Source of the DNA: Sphingomonas populi
GTDB lineage: Bacteria > Pseudomonadota > Alphaproteobacteria > Sphingomonadales > Sphingomonadaceae
Length of the DNA stretch: 64,000 nucleotides
Reading direction: 5' to 3'
Assembly: GCF_004208535.1 (NCBI RefSeq)
Contig: NZ_SGIS01000012.1
Coordinates: forward strand, 51,935 to 115,934
Under the pieces are notes generated by a model. It worked only from the letters and a program-made list of their open reading frames with translations, was not told where the DNA came from and made no database searches. Positions 24,355 through 33,388 of this stretch are shown here, in pieces (positions within the stretch are counted from its first letter, which is position 1; every line of letters starts with the position of its first letter). Both the position numbers and the translations under genes were made by a program.

Positions 24355-25872
24355 CTAAACGGTCGCGGAAGCCGCGCGACGTCGCTCGACCGTGTCGATC
24401 GCGACGGCGGCCATCGCTCTTTTGTCCAATTTGCCCGTGGCGGTGACCTGCATGGTGTCGACGATCACCAGATGTTCAGGCCATTTCTTTCGCGACACGC
24501 CCTGCGTCGCCATATGATCGAGCAGCGCGGGAAGCTCGATCGCGCCCGCGCCGGGCCGCAAGCGACACACCGCGCACGCCTGTTCGCCGAGCTTGCGCTC
24601 GGGAACCGCCACGACCGCGATCTCGGCGATCGCGGGATGACGCAGCAACGCCGCTTCGACTTCGGCCGGATCGATGTTGAAGCCGCCGCGGATGATCTGA
24701 TCCTTGATGCGGCCCACCACGCGGACGAAGCCAGCTTCGTCACGGATGATTTCGTCGCCGGTCAGGTAGAAGCCGTCGGCGGTCTTGCACTCCTGTCCCG
24801 CGCCCAGCCCGGCAGCATAGCCCAGGAACAGCGACGGGCCGCGAACCCCCGCCTGCCCGCGTGATCCTCTCGGCAAGACGCGCAGGTCCGAATCGAACGC
24901 CTCTTCCTCGGTGCCGGGAAACGGGATGCCGTCGAACATTTGCCGATGCTCGAGCGGATGATCGGGCCGGGTCGATGCGTGGCCCATACATTCCGACATG
25001 CCGAACATGCGGAGCGCCTTGAGGCCGAGCAGCGCGTCAGCATCCGCGATCAGTTCGGCGGTCATCGCGCTGCCGCCGACCGCCATCGCGCGGAGCGGCA
25101 AGTCCCCGCGCCAGTCGCCCTGCCGCGCTGCCTCCACCATCGAGAACAGGTGAGTCGGCACCGCGATCGCCCAGCCACAGCCATAGCGCTCGGCGCGCCG
25201 CAACGCCTCGGCTGGCACCCACGGATCGACGAGGATCAGCGGATGCCCGAGTGAGAGCGCGAAATGCGCGGTGAAGGTGAAGCCCGGCGCGCTGTCCAAT
25301 GGCACGATGCCGAGGATCGCGTCACCGGCCTGCAAGCCGGCGATGGCCGCGCAGGCGCGAGTCGCATAGTTGAGCGCGCCCGGCCCGTGCATCACGCCCT
25401 TCGGGATGCCGGTACTGCCGGAGGTGAAGCCGATCAGAACCGTCTGAGCATCACGCGGATCGGCCGATCGATCGCCTTCGGCAACGATCACATCGACATG
25501 GCTTGCGTCGGTCGGCAGGACTTTGGCGGCGTGGCCGATCCGCGCCTCGATCAGCGCGAGATCGGCGGGGCCGAGCTTGGGCGAGACCGGGCAGAATACC
25601 GCTTCGAGCGACGATACCGCCAGCGCGGTCGCGATCGTCGCAGGCGTCTTGCGCGCAGCGACGAGCACGCGCGACCCGGCGAAAACCCCCGCACCGGCGA
25701 GCTTAGCCGCAATGGCGCTGGCCAGATCGTGCAGTTCACGGCGGCTCCACAGCCGATCCTGACAATCCGCCATCGCCAGCGCGTCGGGGCTGGCGGCGGT
25801 CAGCGCGTCGAACTGCGGCCAGAGCCGCGCTTCGCTCCACTCGAACGCGGGATGCGTGGCGTCATCGGGCAA
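24355..25872 (-). CDS. Acyl-CoA synthetase (AMP-binding, class I adenylate-forming)
   Basis: This 505-aa ligase has all family motifs: GFTSGSTGIPKGVMHG (P-loop), FGMSECMGH (A5), LTGDEIIRDEAGFVRVVGR (A7-A8 hinge) and GGFNIDPAEVE. Near the C-terminus it has GKLDKR, where the Lys catalyses adenylation. It activates a carboxylic acid to its CoA thioester, presumably the entry step of this island. The N-terminus is short for long-chain FadD, resembling cyclohexanecarboxylate or benzoate-type ligases. It overlaps the SDR stop by 11 bp. Confidence 0.9.
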   Translation of the reverse strand: MPDDATHPAFEWSEARLWPQFDALTAASPDALAMADCQDRLWSRRELHDLASAIAAKLAGAGVFAGSRVLVAARKTPATIATALAVSSLEAVFCPVSPKLGPADLALIEARIGHAAKVLPTDASHVDVIVAEGDRSADPRDAQTVLIGFTSGSTGIPKGVMHGPGALNYATRACAAIAGLQAGDAILGIVPLDSAPGFTFTAHFALSLGHPLILVDPWVPAEALRRAERYGCGWAIAVPTHLFSMVEAARQGDWRGDLPLRAMAVGGSAMTAELIADADALLGLKALRMFGMSECMGHASTRPDHPLEHRQMFDGIPFPGTEEEAFDSDLRVLPRGSRGQAGVRGPSLFLGYAAGLGAGQECKTADGFYLTGDEIIRDEAGFVRVVGRIKDQIIRGGFNIDPAEVEAALLRHPAIAEIAVVAVPERKLGEQACAVCRLRPGAGAIELPALLDHMATQGVSRKKWPEHLVIVDTMQVTATGKLDKRAMAAVAIDTVERRRAASATV

Positions 25873-26659
25873 GGGATTGTCCCCCGTCGACGAGGAAAGT
25901 CTGTCCGGTAATGAAGCTCCCCGCGTCCGATGCGAGCAAAGCCAGCGTGCCGGTCACTTCCTCGGGCCTGCCGAAGCGGCGCAGCAGGATGCCGGCGCGG
26001 GTTTTTTCCTGTGTCGCGGCATCAAGCGTTTCTGTCATGCCCGTTTCGATCGACCCCGGCGCGATCGCGTTAACGCGGATGCCATGCTGCGCCCATTGCG
26101 CGGCGAGATCGCTGGTGAGGTGAACGATCGCCGCCTTGCTGGTGGTGTATGGCACGACCTGACCGGCATCGGGCTGGTAGGAAATGAACGCGCCGACCGA
26201 GGCGATGTTGACGATCGCGCCTCCGCCCTGCGCGATCATGTGACGGGCGGCATGCCGGCAGGCCAGGAACGTGCCGGTCACGTTGACATCCATCACCTTC
26301 TGCCAGCCCTTGAGCGGAATGTCCTGGGGCAAGCCCCACCAGGAGGCGCCGGCGTTGTTGATGAGGATGTCGAGCCCGCCCAGCCGATCGACGACCGTGG
26401 CGACGGCGGTCTCGACGGACGCCTCGTCGGCGACGTTGCAGGCAAGCCCGATCGCGGCGACACCGAACCGCTCGGCGATGTTCGCAGCAACGCCGCTACA
26501 ATCCGCCTCCGATCGAGACGCGAGCGCGACCGAACAGCCGAGATCGGCGAGCGTCGCCGCCATCGCTTCGGCGAGCGCACCGCGCCCGCCGGTGATCAGC
26601 GCTCGCTTGCCGTCGAGGCGGAACTGCCCGGTCGAGAACCCGCGGACCATCTCAGCCAT
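25862..26659 (-). CDS. SDR family oxidoreductase
   Basis: A 265-aa classical short-chain dehydrogenase with cofactor motif RALITGGRGALAEAMAATLA (an unusual GGRGALAEAM in place of TGxxxGxG), ILINNAGASWWG, IVNIASVGAFISY and the catalytic Y-x-x-x-K in VVPYTTSKAA. It ends FLVDGGQSLAR. It likely oxidises a hydroxy-acyl-CoA or alcohol intermediate. It overlaps the EthD-like gene by 8 bp and the ligase by 11 bp. The changed glycine motif may alter cofactor preference. Confidence 0.88.
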   Translation of the reverse strand: MAEMVRGFSTGQFRLDGKRALITGGRGALAEAMAATLADLGCSVALASRSEADCSGVAANIAERFGVAAIGLACNVADEASVETAVATVVDRLGGLDILINNAGASWWGLPQDIPLKGWQKVMDVNVTGTFLACRHAARHMIAQGGGAIVNIASVGAFISYQPDAGQVVPYTTSKAAIVHLTSDLAAQWAQHGIRVNAIAPGSIETGMTETLDAATQEKTRAGILLRRFGRPEEVTGTLALLASDAGSFITGQTFLVDGGQSLAR

Positions 26660-26990
26660 CGCTTTTCTCCACCAGAAGATCGACCTCTTGCGTAATCAGG
26701 ATGATGCGCCGCCCGCCCATGCCCTTGGTTTGCGCGGTCGCCGCCTTCCATTCGGGAGATGCGAAGGCGGCATCCAGCGCGGCTTGATCGGCAAAAGTCA
26801 GCACGGCATGCCCGTCCCAGCCGGGCGCCTCGGGATTGTCATAATCCTTGGTGACGGCGCCGTGCCGGTACGCTGTCAGCCCGGGCAAAACTCTGGCGGC
26901 GTCGGCGTGAGGCCCACGCCACCAGATCGTAAATTGCTCGTGCGTCCAGTCTGCCGGCCGGCTGGCCAGAACGACCATGCTGACCGACAT
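26652..26990 (-). CDS. EthD-like dimeric alpha-beta barrel protein
   Basis: A 112-aa protein with VVLASRPADWTHEQFTIWWR then GPHADAARVLPGLTAYR and AVLTFADQAALDAAFASPEW, the layout of EthD/ferredoxin-like dimeric alpha-beta barrels. These small proteins act as accessory factors or as isomerases/lactonases in degradation clusters. It lies 3 bp after the hydratase stop and overlaps the SDR start. Catalytic role is unknown. Confidence 0.75.
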   Translation of the reverse strand: MSVSMVVLASRPADWTHEQFTIWWRGPHADAARVLPGLTAYRHGAVTKDYDNPEAPGWDGHAVLTFADQAALDAAFASPEWKAATAQTKGMGGRRIILITQEVDLLVEKSDG

Positions 26991-26993
26991 CGC

Positions 26994-27791
26994 TTAGTTG
27001 CCCGTCCAGACGGGTTTGCGCTTTTCGAGGAAAGCGGCGACGCCTTCCTTCGCATCGGCCGAGTGATGCACGACGTTGCAGGTCATCGTCTCGAGCGTGA
27101 TGAGCGAGTTGGTATCCGCGTCCATGCCGCGGTTGAGCGCCATCTTGGTCATCCACATGCAGAACGGGCTCTTGTCGATCAGCGGCGCGCAGAAATCCTC
27201 GATCAGCGTGTCGAATTCGGCGGCTGGTGCTGAGGCGTTGCACAGATTCCACTCGACGCACTCGTCGCCGGTGAGGAGCTTGCCGGTCAGCATAAGTTCC
27301 TTCGATTTGCGCATGCCGATATAGCGCGGCAGCCGGTAGATCGGCCCGGCACCGCCGAACAGCGCGCGGCGGATGTGGAAGTCGCCGATCTTCGCCTCGG
27401 ACGCCGCCAGCGCGAAGTCGCAAGAGATCATCAGCTCGAAACCGCCGGCAACCGCATAGCCTTCGACCGCGGCGATGGTCGGCTTACTCATGTTGTAGAT
27501 CTTGTCGTAGGTGCGTGCCGAGTCGATCGCGAGTTGCAGCGACACCGTCGATTCATGCAGCACGGGGCCAACAAGCTGGTCGAGGTCAGCGCCCGAGCAG
27601 AAGGTGTTGCCGCGACCGCGGAACACCACGGCCAGTGCCTTCTTTTCGGCGGCGGCCCGGTCGACCGCCACTTCCAGTTCGCGCAGGAGCTGCGGACTCA
27701 CGCAGTTGCGCTTGTGCGGGCGATTGAGCCAGATCGTGCAGATGCCATTATCGGCGAGCTCGTACTGGATGACGTCCTTTTCGGGTTCCAC
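26994..27791 (-). CDS. Enoyl-CoA hydratase/isomerase family protein
   Basis: Starts at a GTG at 27791 preceded by AAGGAGA at ideal spacing; the frame extends upstream, but without a ribosome site. The 265-aa crotonase has IWLNRPHKRNCVSPQLLREL, FRGRGNTFCSGADLDQLVG and VEGYAVAGGFELMISCDFAL with the oxyanion-hole glycines. At the usual second Glu position it has RALFGGAGPIYRLPR, lacking the P-E-x-x-x-G-x-x-P motif. It may therefore be an isomerase or ring/C-C hydrolase variant and not a plain hydratase. Second gene of the 28539-21255 operon. Confidence 0.85.
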   Translation of the reverse strand: MEPEKDVIQYELADNGICTIWLNRPHKRNCVSPQLLRELEVAVDRAAAEKKALAVVFRGRGNTFCSGADLDQLVGPVLHESTVSLQLAIDSARTYDKIYNMSKPTIAAVEGYAVAGGFELMISCDFALAASEAKIGDFHIRRALFGGAGPIYRLPRYIGMRKSKELMLTGKLLTGDECVEWNLCNASAPAAEFDTLIEDFCAPLIDKSPFCMWMTKMALNRGMDADTNSLITLETMTCNVVHHSADAKEGVAAFLEKRKPVWTGN

Positions 27792-27834
27792 TGATTGTCT
27801 CCTTGGTGAACGGTTGGAAAGATCGACCCGTGCG

Positions 27835-28539
27835 TCAGCGCGGGATGCCGCCCTCTTCGGGGGGCGCAAGCATACCGCCGACCGCCATCCAGGCGGCGAC
27901 GCCTGCTGCGGGCACGGCACACAATACGGCTTCGGCAATCTCTTCGTCGGACGCGCCGGCATTGCGCGCGCCGCGAACATGCGTCGCCGCCATCGGGCTG
28001 TACCCGGCGGCGAGGATCGCAAGCAAAAGCAACTCGCCATGTTTCGGCGAAAGCGGATTGGCGTCGATGCTGCCGCGCCGCATCAGATAATACGCGTCGG
28101 CCGCTTTGGGGCTCAAGCGGAGAAGCTGCCTGAGCGGCGGCGGGATCGTGCCGAAATAGGCGGTGAAATTCGCTTCGGCCTCGCCTGCCTCAGCGGTCGG
28201 AAGCTGCGCTGGAGCGGGCGCTTGCAGATCCTCGAACGCGGTGTCGAGGATGTCCGCGAAGTCCATCGCCGCAGCCTCGCCGCGCAGGCTGGTCAGGACG
28301 ATCAGCCCCGCCGTCGCCTCGAGCGGCGTCAGCCCGAGCGCCACGCCGCGCGCGATCTCGCGTCGGGCCAGCCCAAGGTGGCGTCGGTCGATCGCGGCCA
28401 CGGCGACGAACAGCGCCTTCAGCCGCGCCGGCACAGCTCCGTCGGTATCGATGACCGAACGGAAAGCCGCGAACCCGGCCAGCGTATAGGGCGCATGCCC
28501 TTTGAGCAGCGCGATATCCATTAGCGGACGTGTTGTCAT
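27835..28539 (-). CDS. Carboxymuconolactone decarboxylase/AhpD-like protein, copy 1
   Basis: A 234-aa protein made of two helical CMD-type halves: RLKALFVAVAAIDRRHLGLA in the first and SPKHGELLLLAILAAGYSPM followed by THVRGARNAGASDEEIAEAV in the second. There is no C-x-x-C, so it is not a redox-active AhpD. It is clearly paralogous to the protein at 44296-44982. It is the first gene of the minus operon and faces three TetR-type operators. CMD proteins without Cys occur in many ring-degradation clusters, but the reaction is not known. Confidence 0.8.
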   Translation of the reverse strand: MTTRPLMDIALLKGHAPYTLAGFAAFRSVIDTDGAVPARLKALFVAVAAIDRRHLGLARREIARGVALGLTPLEATAGLIVLTSLRGEAAAMDFADILDTAFEDLQAPAPAQLPTAEAGEAEANFTAYFGTIPPPLRQLLRLSPKAADAYYLMRRGSIDANPLSPKHGELLLLAILAAGYSPMAATHVRGARNAGASDEEIAEAVLCAVPAAGVAAWMAVGGMLAPPEEGGIPR

Positions 28540-28566
28540 TCTGCCCTCTCCTGCTCGAAAGATGCT

Positions 28567-28580
28567 CGACCGACTGGTCG
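28567..28580. promoter_or_regulatory. Operator site 1 (CGACCG-AC-TGGTCG)
   Basis: Matches the island palindrome CGACCG-N2-CGGTCG with one mismatch. It lies 28 bp before the start of the CMD gene, in the divergent promoter region. Likely bound by the TetR protein of 42018-42635. Confidence 0.6.
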
Positions 28581-28620
28581 GGCGTCAACTAAAAAATTCC
28601 GCACTGACCTATTTGACAGC

Positions 28621-28634
28621 CGACCGGTCGGTCG
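28621..28634. promoter_or_regulatory. Operator site 2 (CGACCG-GT-CGGTCG)
   Basis: Perfect match to the palindrome in the same divergent promoter region. Its centre is 28 bp from that of site 3, close to three helical turns, which favours cooperative binding on one face. Confidence 0.7.
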
Positions 28635-28648
28635 AGTAACCAAACAGT

Positions 28649-28662
28649 CGACCGGTCGGTCG
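28649..28662. promoter_or_regulatory. Operator site 3 (CGACCG-GT-CGGTCG)
   Basis: Perfect match with the same GT spacer as site 2, 57 bp before the GTG start of the acyl-CoA dehydrogenase at 28720. It is placed to control the rightward operon. Confidence 0.7.
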
Positions 28663-28719
28663 GACGAGTCATAATAAGGCGGACGAAGCGAGTCGTGTCA
28701 CGCATCGGGAGGGCAACGA

Positions 28720-29964
28720 GTGATATTCGAGCAGTCTGCAAGATCCAGGGAGTGGATGGAGCGCGTTCGCGCCTTCATGGACGAGCATATCGTCCCCGCA
28801 GTGCCGATCTACCACCAGCAACTCGCCGCGATCGACCGCTGGGCCGAGATTCCACCCATCTTCGAGCAGCTCAAGGCGAAAGCCCGCGCCGAAGGGCTGT
28901 GGAACATCTTCATGCCGCCATCGGAGCATGACGACGCGTTTTTCACCAGCGTCGGTCTCACCAACGTCGAATATGCGCCGATCGCCGAACTGATGGGCCG
29001 CATCTCGTTCGCAAGCGAGGTGTTCAACTGCATGGCGCCGGATACCGGCAATTTCGAAGTGCTGCACCGTTACGGTACGCCCGAGCAGAAACAGCGCTTC
29101 ATGGTGCCGTTGCGTGACGGCGAGACGCGATCCGCCTTCCTCATGACCGAACCTGCCGTTGCCTCGTCCGATGCGCGCAATATCCAGACCGAAATTCGCC
29201 GCGAGGGAGACGAATACGTCATCAATGGCCGCAAATGGTGGTCATCCGGGGCAGGCCATCCGCGCTGCGCCTTCTACATCCTGATGGGCAAAACCGATCC
29301 CGACGCCGCACCCTATCACCAGCAATCGATGATCCTCGTGCCGCGCGACACACCCGGCATCACGCTCGTCCGCCATCTGCCGGTGTTCGGTTACGATCAT
29401 GCGCCGCATGGTCATTTCGAGGTGCTGCTCGAAAACGTCCGCGTGCCCGCCGAGAACCTGCTGCTCGGCGAAGGGCGAGGGTTCGAGATCGCGCAGGGCC
29501 GCCTTGGGCCGGGACGAATCCATCACGCGATGCGAAACATCGCAACGATGGAGGTCGCGCTCGAAAAGACGTGTCGGCGGCTGCTGTCGCGCCGGGCGTT
29601 CGGAAAGGCGATCGCGGAACATTCCGTCTGGGAGGAACGCATCGCGCGCGCGCGCTGCGAGATCGAGATGGCGCGTCTGCTTTGCCTAAAGGCGGCGCAC
29701 ATGATGGACACCGTCGGCAACAAGGAAGCGCGCGCCGAGATCGCGATGATAAAAATCGCAGCGCCCAAAATGGCGCAGCGGATCGTCGATGAGGCCATCC
29801 AGGCGCATGGCGGCGGCGGCGTGAGCGACGATTTCGGGCTCGCCGAACTCTGGGCAAACACGCGCATTGTCCGGCTGACCGATGGCCCCGATGAAGTCCA
29901 CGAACGCCAATTGGCGCGCATGGAACTCGCGAAATATCGCGAACCCGACGGAGCGGCATCGTGA
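28720..29964 (+). CDS. Acyl-CoA dehydrogenase of the ACAD10/11 (LvaC-like) type
   Basis: The GTG start at 28720 has GGGAGGG upstream and yields 414 residues. The sequence follows the ACAD11 dehydrogenase domain closely: [88 protein letters not shown] and [10 protein letters not shown]. In mammalian ACAD10/11 this domain is fused to an APH-type kinase and handles 4-hydroxyacyl-CoAs via phosphorylated intermediates, as LvaA/LvaC do in levulinate catabolism. Here the kinase is the next gene, overlapping by GTGA. First gene of the rightward operon. Confidence 0.88.
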   Translation: MIFEQSARSREWMERVRAFMDEHIVPAVPIYHQQLAAIDRWAEIPPIFEQLKAKARAEGLWNIFMPPSEHDDAFFTSVGLTNVEYAPIAELMGRISFASEVFNCMAPDTGNFEVLHRYGTPEQKQRFMVPLRDGETRSAFLMTEPAVASSDARNIQTEIRREGDEYVINGRKWWSSGAGHPRCAFYILMGKTDPDAAPYHQQSMILVPRDTPGITLVRHLPVFGYDHAPHGHFEVLLENVRVPAENLLLGEGRGFEIAQGRLGPGRIHHAMRNIATMEVALEKTCRRLLSRRAFGKAIAEHSVWEERIARARCEIEMARLLCLKAAHMMDTVGNKEARAEIAMIKIAAPKMAQRIVDEAIQAHGGGGVSDDFGLAELWANTRIVRLTDGPDEVHERQLARMELAKYREPDGAAS

Positions 29965-31043
29965 GCGCGGCACAGCCCGCCGCGATGATCGGCGGCACGG
30001 TCGACGTGGCGGCGAACAGCGCCTTCGACGAAGCCAGGCTCATCGCCTATCTCTCCGGCCGTATTCTCGAATTCTCAGGCTCCGTGCGAGTCCAGAAGTT
30101 CGAGGGTGGCCAGTCGAACCCGACGTTCCTGCTGTCGACACCGGATGCGCGCTACGTGTTGCGGCGCAAGCCCGCCGGCGTCCTGCTCAAGTCGGCGCAC
30201 GCGGTCGACCGCGAGTACCGTGTCACCAAGGCGCTGTTCGAAGCCGGTCTGCCGATCGCCGAGCCGCTCGTGCTCTGCGAGGACGATGACGTCATCGGCA
30301 CCATGTTCTACGTGATGCGGCATGTTCCCGGGCGGAGCTTTTGGGACCCGCGCATGCCGGGTCTCGACCCGGCCGAGCGCGCGGCGATCTACGATTCGGC
30401 GAACGATACCTTGGCCCGGCTGCATCTGGTCGATTATGCGGCAATCGGTCTCGGCGATTATGGCCGTCCGGGCAATTATTTCGCGCGGCAGATCTCGCGC
30501 TGGACGCGCCAGTATGAGGCCTCGCGCACGCGCGATATCCCCGAGATGGAGCGGCTGATTGCCTGGTTGCCCGGCGCCGTGCCCGACACCGGTGATCGCA
30601 CCACGATCATCCACGGCGACTATTCCTTCCACAATCTGCTCGTACACCCAACCGAACCGAGGGTCTCGGCGGTGATCGACTGGGAGTTGTCGACATTGGG
30701 CGATCCGCTTGGGGATCTCACCTATCACATGATGGAATGGTCGCGACCCGCAGGGGTCGACGTCCGCGGCACGTTGCAGGGCGCCGATCTCAGTGCGCTC
30801 GGCATCCCGACCGCGCAGGAATATGCGCAACGCTACTGCGAGCGCACCGGCTTCGACGGCGATCCTAATCACCCTTTCTACCGCGCCTTCAACCTGTTCC
30901 GCGTGGCCGCGATTCTGCAAGGGATTGCCGGGCGCGCGCGCGACGGCGTTCAGACCGGCGCGAACGCGGAGGAGATTATCTCGCGTGTCGAACCGCTCGC
31001 GCGCGCGGCCTGGATCGCCGCACAGGAAGCAGGAGCGAGCTGA
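29961..31043 (+). CDS. APH-type phosphotransferase (ACAD10/11 kinase-like, LvaA-like), copy 1
   Basis: The 360-aa kinase begins at a GTG overlapping the dehydrogenase stop. Motifs are [19 protein letters not shown] with the ATP-binding Lys, [17 protein letters not shown], the catalytic loop [14 protein letters not shown] (H-G-D-x-x-x-x-N) and [16 protein letters not shown] (D-x-D/E metal site). Close relatives phosphorylate the hydroxyl of 4-hydroxyacyl-CoAs so that the dehydrogenase-like partner can remove the phosphate. Paralogue of 49427-50497. Not expected to confer antibiotic resistance despite the fold. Confidence 0.88.
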   Translation: MSAAQPAAMIGGTVDVAANSAFDEARLIAYLSGRILEFSGSVRVQKFEGGQSNPTFLLSTPDARYVLRRKPAGVLLKSAHAVDREYRVTKALFEAGLPIAEPLVLCEDDDVIGTMFYVMRHVPGRSFWDPRMPGLDPAERAAIYDSANDTLARLHLVDYAAIGLGDYGRPGNYFARQISRWTRQYEASRTRDIPEMERLIAWLPGAVPDTGDRTTIIHGDYSFHNLLVHPTEPRVSAVIDWELSTLGDPLGDLTYHMMEWSRPAGVDVRGTLQGADLSALGIPTAQEYAQRYCERTGFDGDPNHPFYRAFNLFRVAAILQGIAGRARDGVQTGANAEEIISRVEPLARAAWIAAQEAGAS

Positions 31044-31109
31044 CCCAGACTATCCGAAGGCGAAACGATCATCATGGCCGCTAAAAGGCCAGTCGTAGGG
31101 GAGAGAAAG

Positions 31110-33386
31110 ATGTCCAAGAAAGCGCAATACTTCCGTGCAATGCTGCTCGCTGGAGGGGCCGTCGCGTTCGCCGCCCCGGCATGCGCGCAGACGCCACCGG
31201 CCGCGCCCACGCCGTCGGCGATAGAAGATATCGTCGTGACCGCAACGCGCCGCGCCGAGCGCCTCCAGGACGTGCCGATTGCGGTCAGCGCGCTCGACGG
31301 GGCGCAGATCCAGGCGCAGCGCATCGACAACTTCGCCTCGATCACCAAGATCGCGCCGGGGCCGACGTTCGTGCCGGTGAAGGGCACCTCGACCATCTCG
31401 GTACAGATCCGCGGAAAATACTCGAACAACGACGCGCCCGGCCTCGAAAACCCGGTCGGCGTGTACATCGACGACATTTATTACGGCTCGCTCGCGTCGT
31501 TCGACGCCAATCTGTTCGACGTCAGCCAGGTCGCGATCCTGCGCGGCCCGCAGGGCACGACCTTCGGCCGCAATGCGGTCGGCGGCGCGCTCCAGATCAC
31601 CAATAACCTCGCCGAACTCGGCAAGACCGACGCCCGGATCACGCTGACCGGACTCAGTAACGCGATGGGCCAGTTGGGGATCGAGAGCGACGGCTACGTC
31701 AACTACGCGCTCGGCGACTCGCTCGCCGCACGCTTCGCCTACAGCGTGAAGAGCGACGGTGGCTATCAGAAGAACCTGCTGAGCGGGACGTACCTCGATG
31801 ACAATCGCGTCCAGAGCGTGCGCGGCTCGCTGACCTGGCAGGCAACCGAGCGCCTCAGGATCACCGCGAGCGCAGCCTATACGCACCGTGGCGGCTATGG
31901 CGACGGCGCGGTGATCGTCGGCCAGGGCAGCCTCGTCAAACAGGTCAGCGCGGCGAATGGCGGCGATCTCCACAAGACGCTGCTTGATGACGACGGCGAG
32001 ACTCGCCGGCATCTGTTCGCGGGCACGATCAAGCTGGATTACGACACCGATGTCGGCACGATCACGTCGATCACCGGGTATCGGTCGCTCAATGCCTTCT
32101 ATCAGGAGGATTCCGACGGCGGCCCGCTGCCGGCGAACTATCCCTCCATCAATCTCAACAGGGAAAAGCAGGTCAGCGAAGAGCTGCGTTTCACCTCGAA
32201 ATTCGGCGGCCCGTTCGATTTCGTCTCGGGCGTCTATTTCGGATATGAAGATCTCTACAAAGGTATCCAGTTCAATTTCAACGGCACGCTGCCGCAATCC
32301 TATCTCTCGGTCCTGTCGCCGGGGCGGGTGGCGTCGCAGTTCGTCGCGGGCAGGATTTCCAACTACAGCGTCGGGCCGTTCGTGGAGGGCAAGTACAAGC
32401 TCACCCCAAAACTCTCGCTGACGGCGGGGCTTCGCTACAGCTACGAACGCAAGAACGGCTATACGTCGCATGTCGGCTCGTCACCGTTTTACGGCGCGCC
32501 CTATTTCGTCGATCTTGGCAAGAACGGATCGATCAATTCGTGGCAATCGTTCACGCCGCGCTTCATCGTCGACTACAAGCCGAGCCGCGACACCTCGTTC
32601 TACGCCTCGGTATCGAAAGGCTTCCAGGGCGGGGGCTGGGTGCTGACCGCGACCAGCGCGGCCAAGGCGCTCGTCCCGCTTGAGGCAGAGACGACCTGGA
32701 GCTACGAGATCGGCACGAAATCGAACTTCTTCGATCATTTCCTGACCACCAATGTCGCGGCGTACCTGTCCGATACGAGCAACCTTCAGGTCCGCTCGCT
32801 GATCAACGGCGTTCTGACCGACAGCAACGCCGGCAAGGAACGCGTCAAGGGCGTCGAGGTCGAGGCGTCGATCCACCCGGCTAAGGGTCTCTCGATCGGT
32901 GCGAATTACGCCTATACCGACGCGCGGTATCGAAGCTTCCCGGGTTGCGCGGCGGGTGGCCTGGATTGTACCGGCAACCGGGTGCCGTTCGTCTCTAAAC
33001 ACGATTTCACCGCGATCTTCGATTACAAGCTGGATCTGAACAGCGGCGCCAAGCTCGCCTTCCACGCCGACGACAAGTTCGCCAGCCCGTATCAACTGAT
33101 CGCGACGAACCTGCAGCAGATCGGCGTGCCCTATACGCGGCGGCGCAACGTCGCCAACGTGTCGCTGTCCTATACCCCGCCCTCGAGCGCGTGGGATCTG
33201 CGGCTGTGGAGCACCAACCTGTTCGACAAGACCTATGCGAGCAATGGCTTGAACTATTATTTCTACCATCTCTCACCGGCGGAAGTCTCCGGGGTCGGCG
33301 GCGCCGCCAACGCCGATGTGGAACGGCTGACGATCGCCCCGCCGCGCGTCGTCGGCATCACCTTCACAGCGCGGGTCGGAGGTTAG
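31110..33386 (+). CDS. TonB-dependent outer-membrane receptor
   Basis: The ATG at 31110 follows GGGGAGAG, giving 758 residues with a signal peptide ending PACAQ; an ATG twelve codons upstream is less likely. The plug starts at AIEDIVVTATRRAERLQDVP, continues QVAILRGPQGTTFGRNAVGG, and a 22-strand-type barrel ends with VVGITFTARVGG. It presumably imports the bulky or hydrophobic substrate of the island. Such receptors are abundant in sphingomonads. It is followed directly by an inner-membrane transporter, completing an uptake route. Confidence 0.92.
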   Translation: MSKKAQYFRAMLLAGGAVAFAAPACAQTPPAAPTPSAIEDIVVTATRRAERLQDVPIAVSALDGAQIQAQRIDNFASITKIAPGPTFVPVKGTSTISVQIRGKYSNNDAPGLENPVGVYIDDIYYGSLASFDANLFDVSQVAILRGPQGTTFGRNAVGGALQITNNLAELGKTDARITLTGLSNAMGQLGIESDGYVNYALGDSLAARFAYSVKSDGGYQKNLLSGTYLDDNRVQSVRGSLTWQATERLRITASAAYTHRGGYGDGAVIVGQGSLVKQVSAANGGDLHKTLLDDDGETRRHLFAGTIKLDYDTDVGTITSITGYRSLNAFYQEDSDGGPLPANYPSINLNREKQVSEELRFTSKFGGPFDFVSGVYFGYEDLYKGIQFNFNGTLPQSYLSVLSPGRVASQFVAGRISNYSVGPFVEGKYKLTPKLSLTAGLRYSYERKNGYTSHVGSSPFYGAPYFVDLGKNGSINSWQSFTPRFIVDYKPSRDTSFYASVSKGFQGGGWVLTATSAAKALVPLEAETTWSYEIGTKSNFFDHFLTTNVAAYLSDTSNLQVRSLINGVLTDSNAGKERVKGVEVEASIHPAKGLSIGANYAYTDARYRSFPGCAAGGLDCTGNRVPFVSKHDFTAIFDYKLDLNSGAKLAFHADDKFASPYQLIATNLQQIGVPYTRRRNVANVSLSYTPPSSAWDLRLWSTNLFDKTYASNGLNYYFYHLSPAEVSGVGGAANADVERLTIAPPRVVGITFTARVGG

Positions 33387-33388
33387 AA

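Noticed and set aside
29961..31043. Aminoglycoside resistance gene
   Set aside because: The APH fold is present, but the sequence and operon partner are those of the ACAD10/11 kinase group acting on acyl-CoAs.
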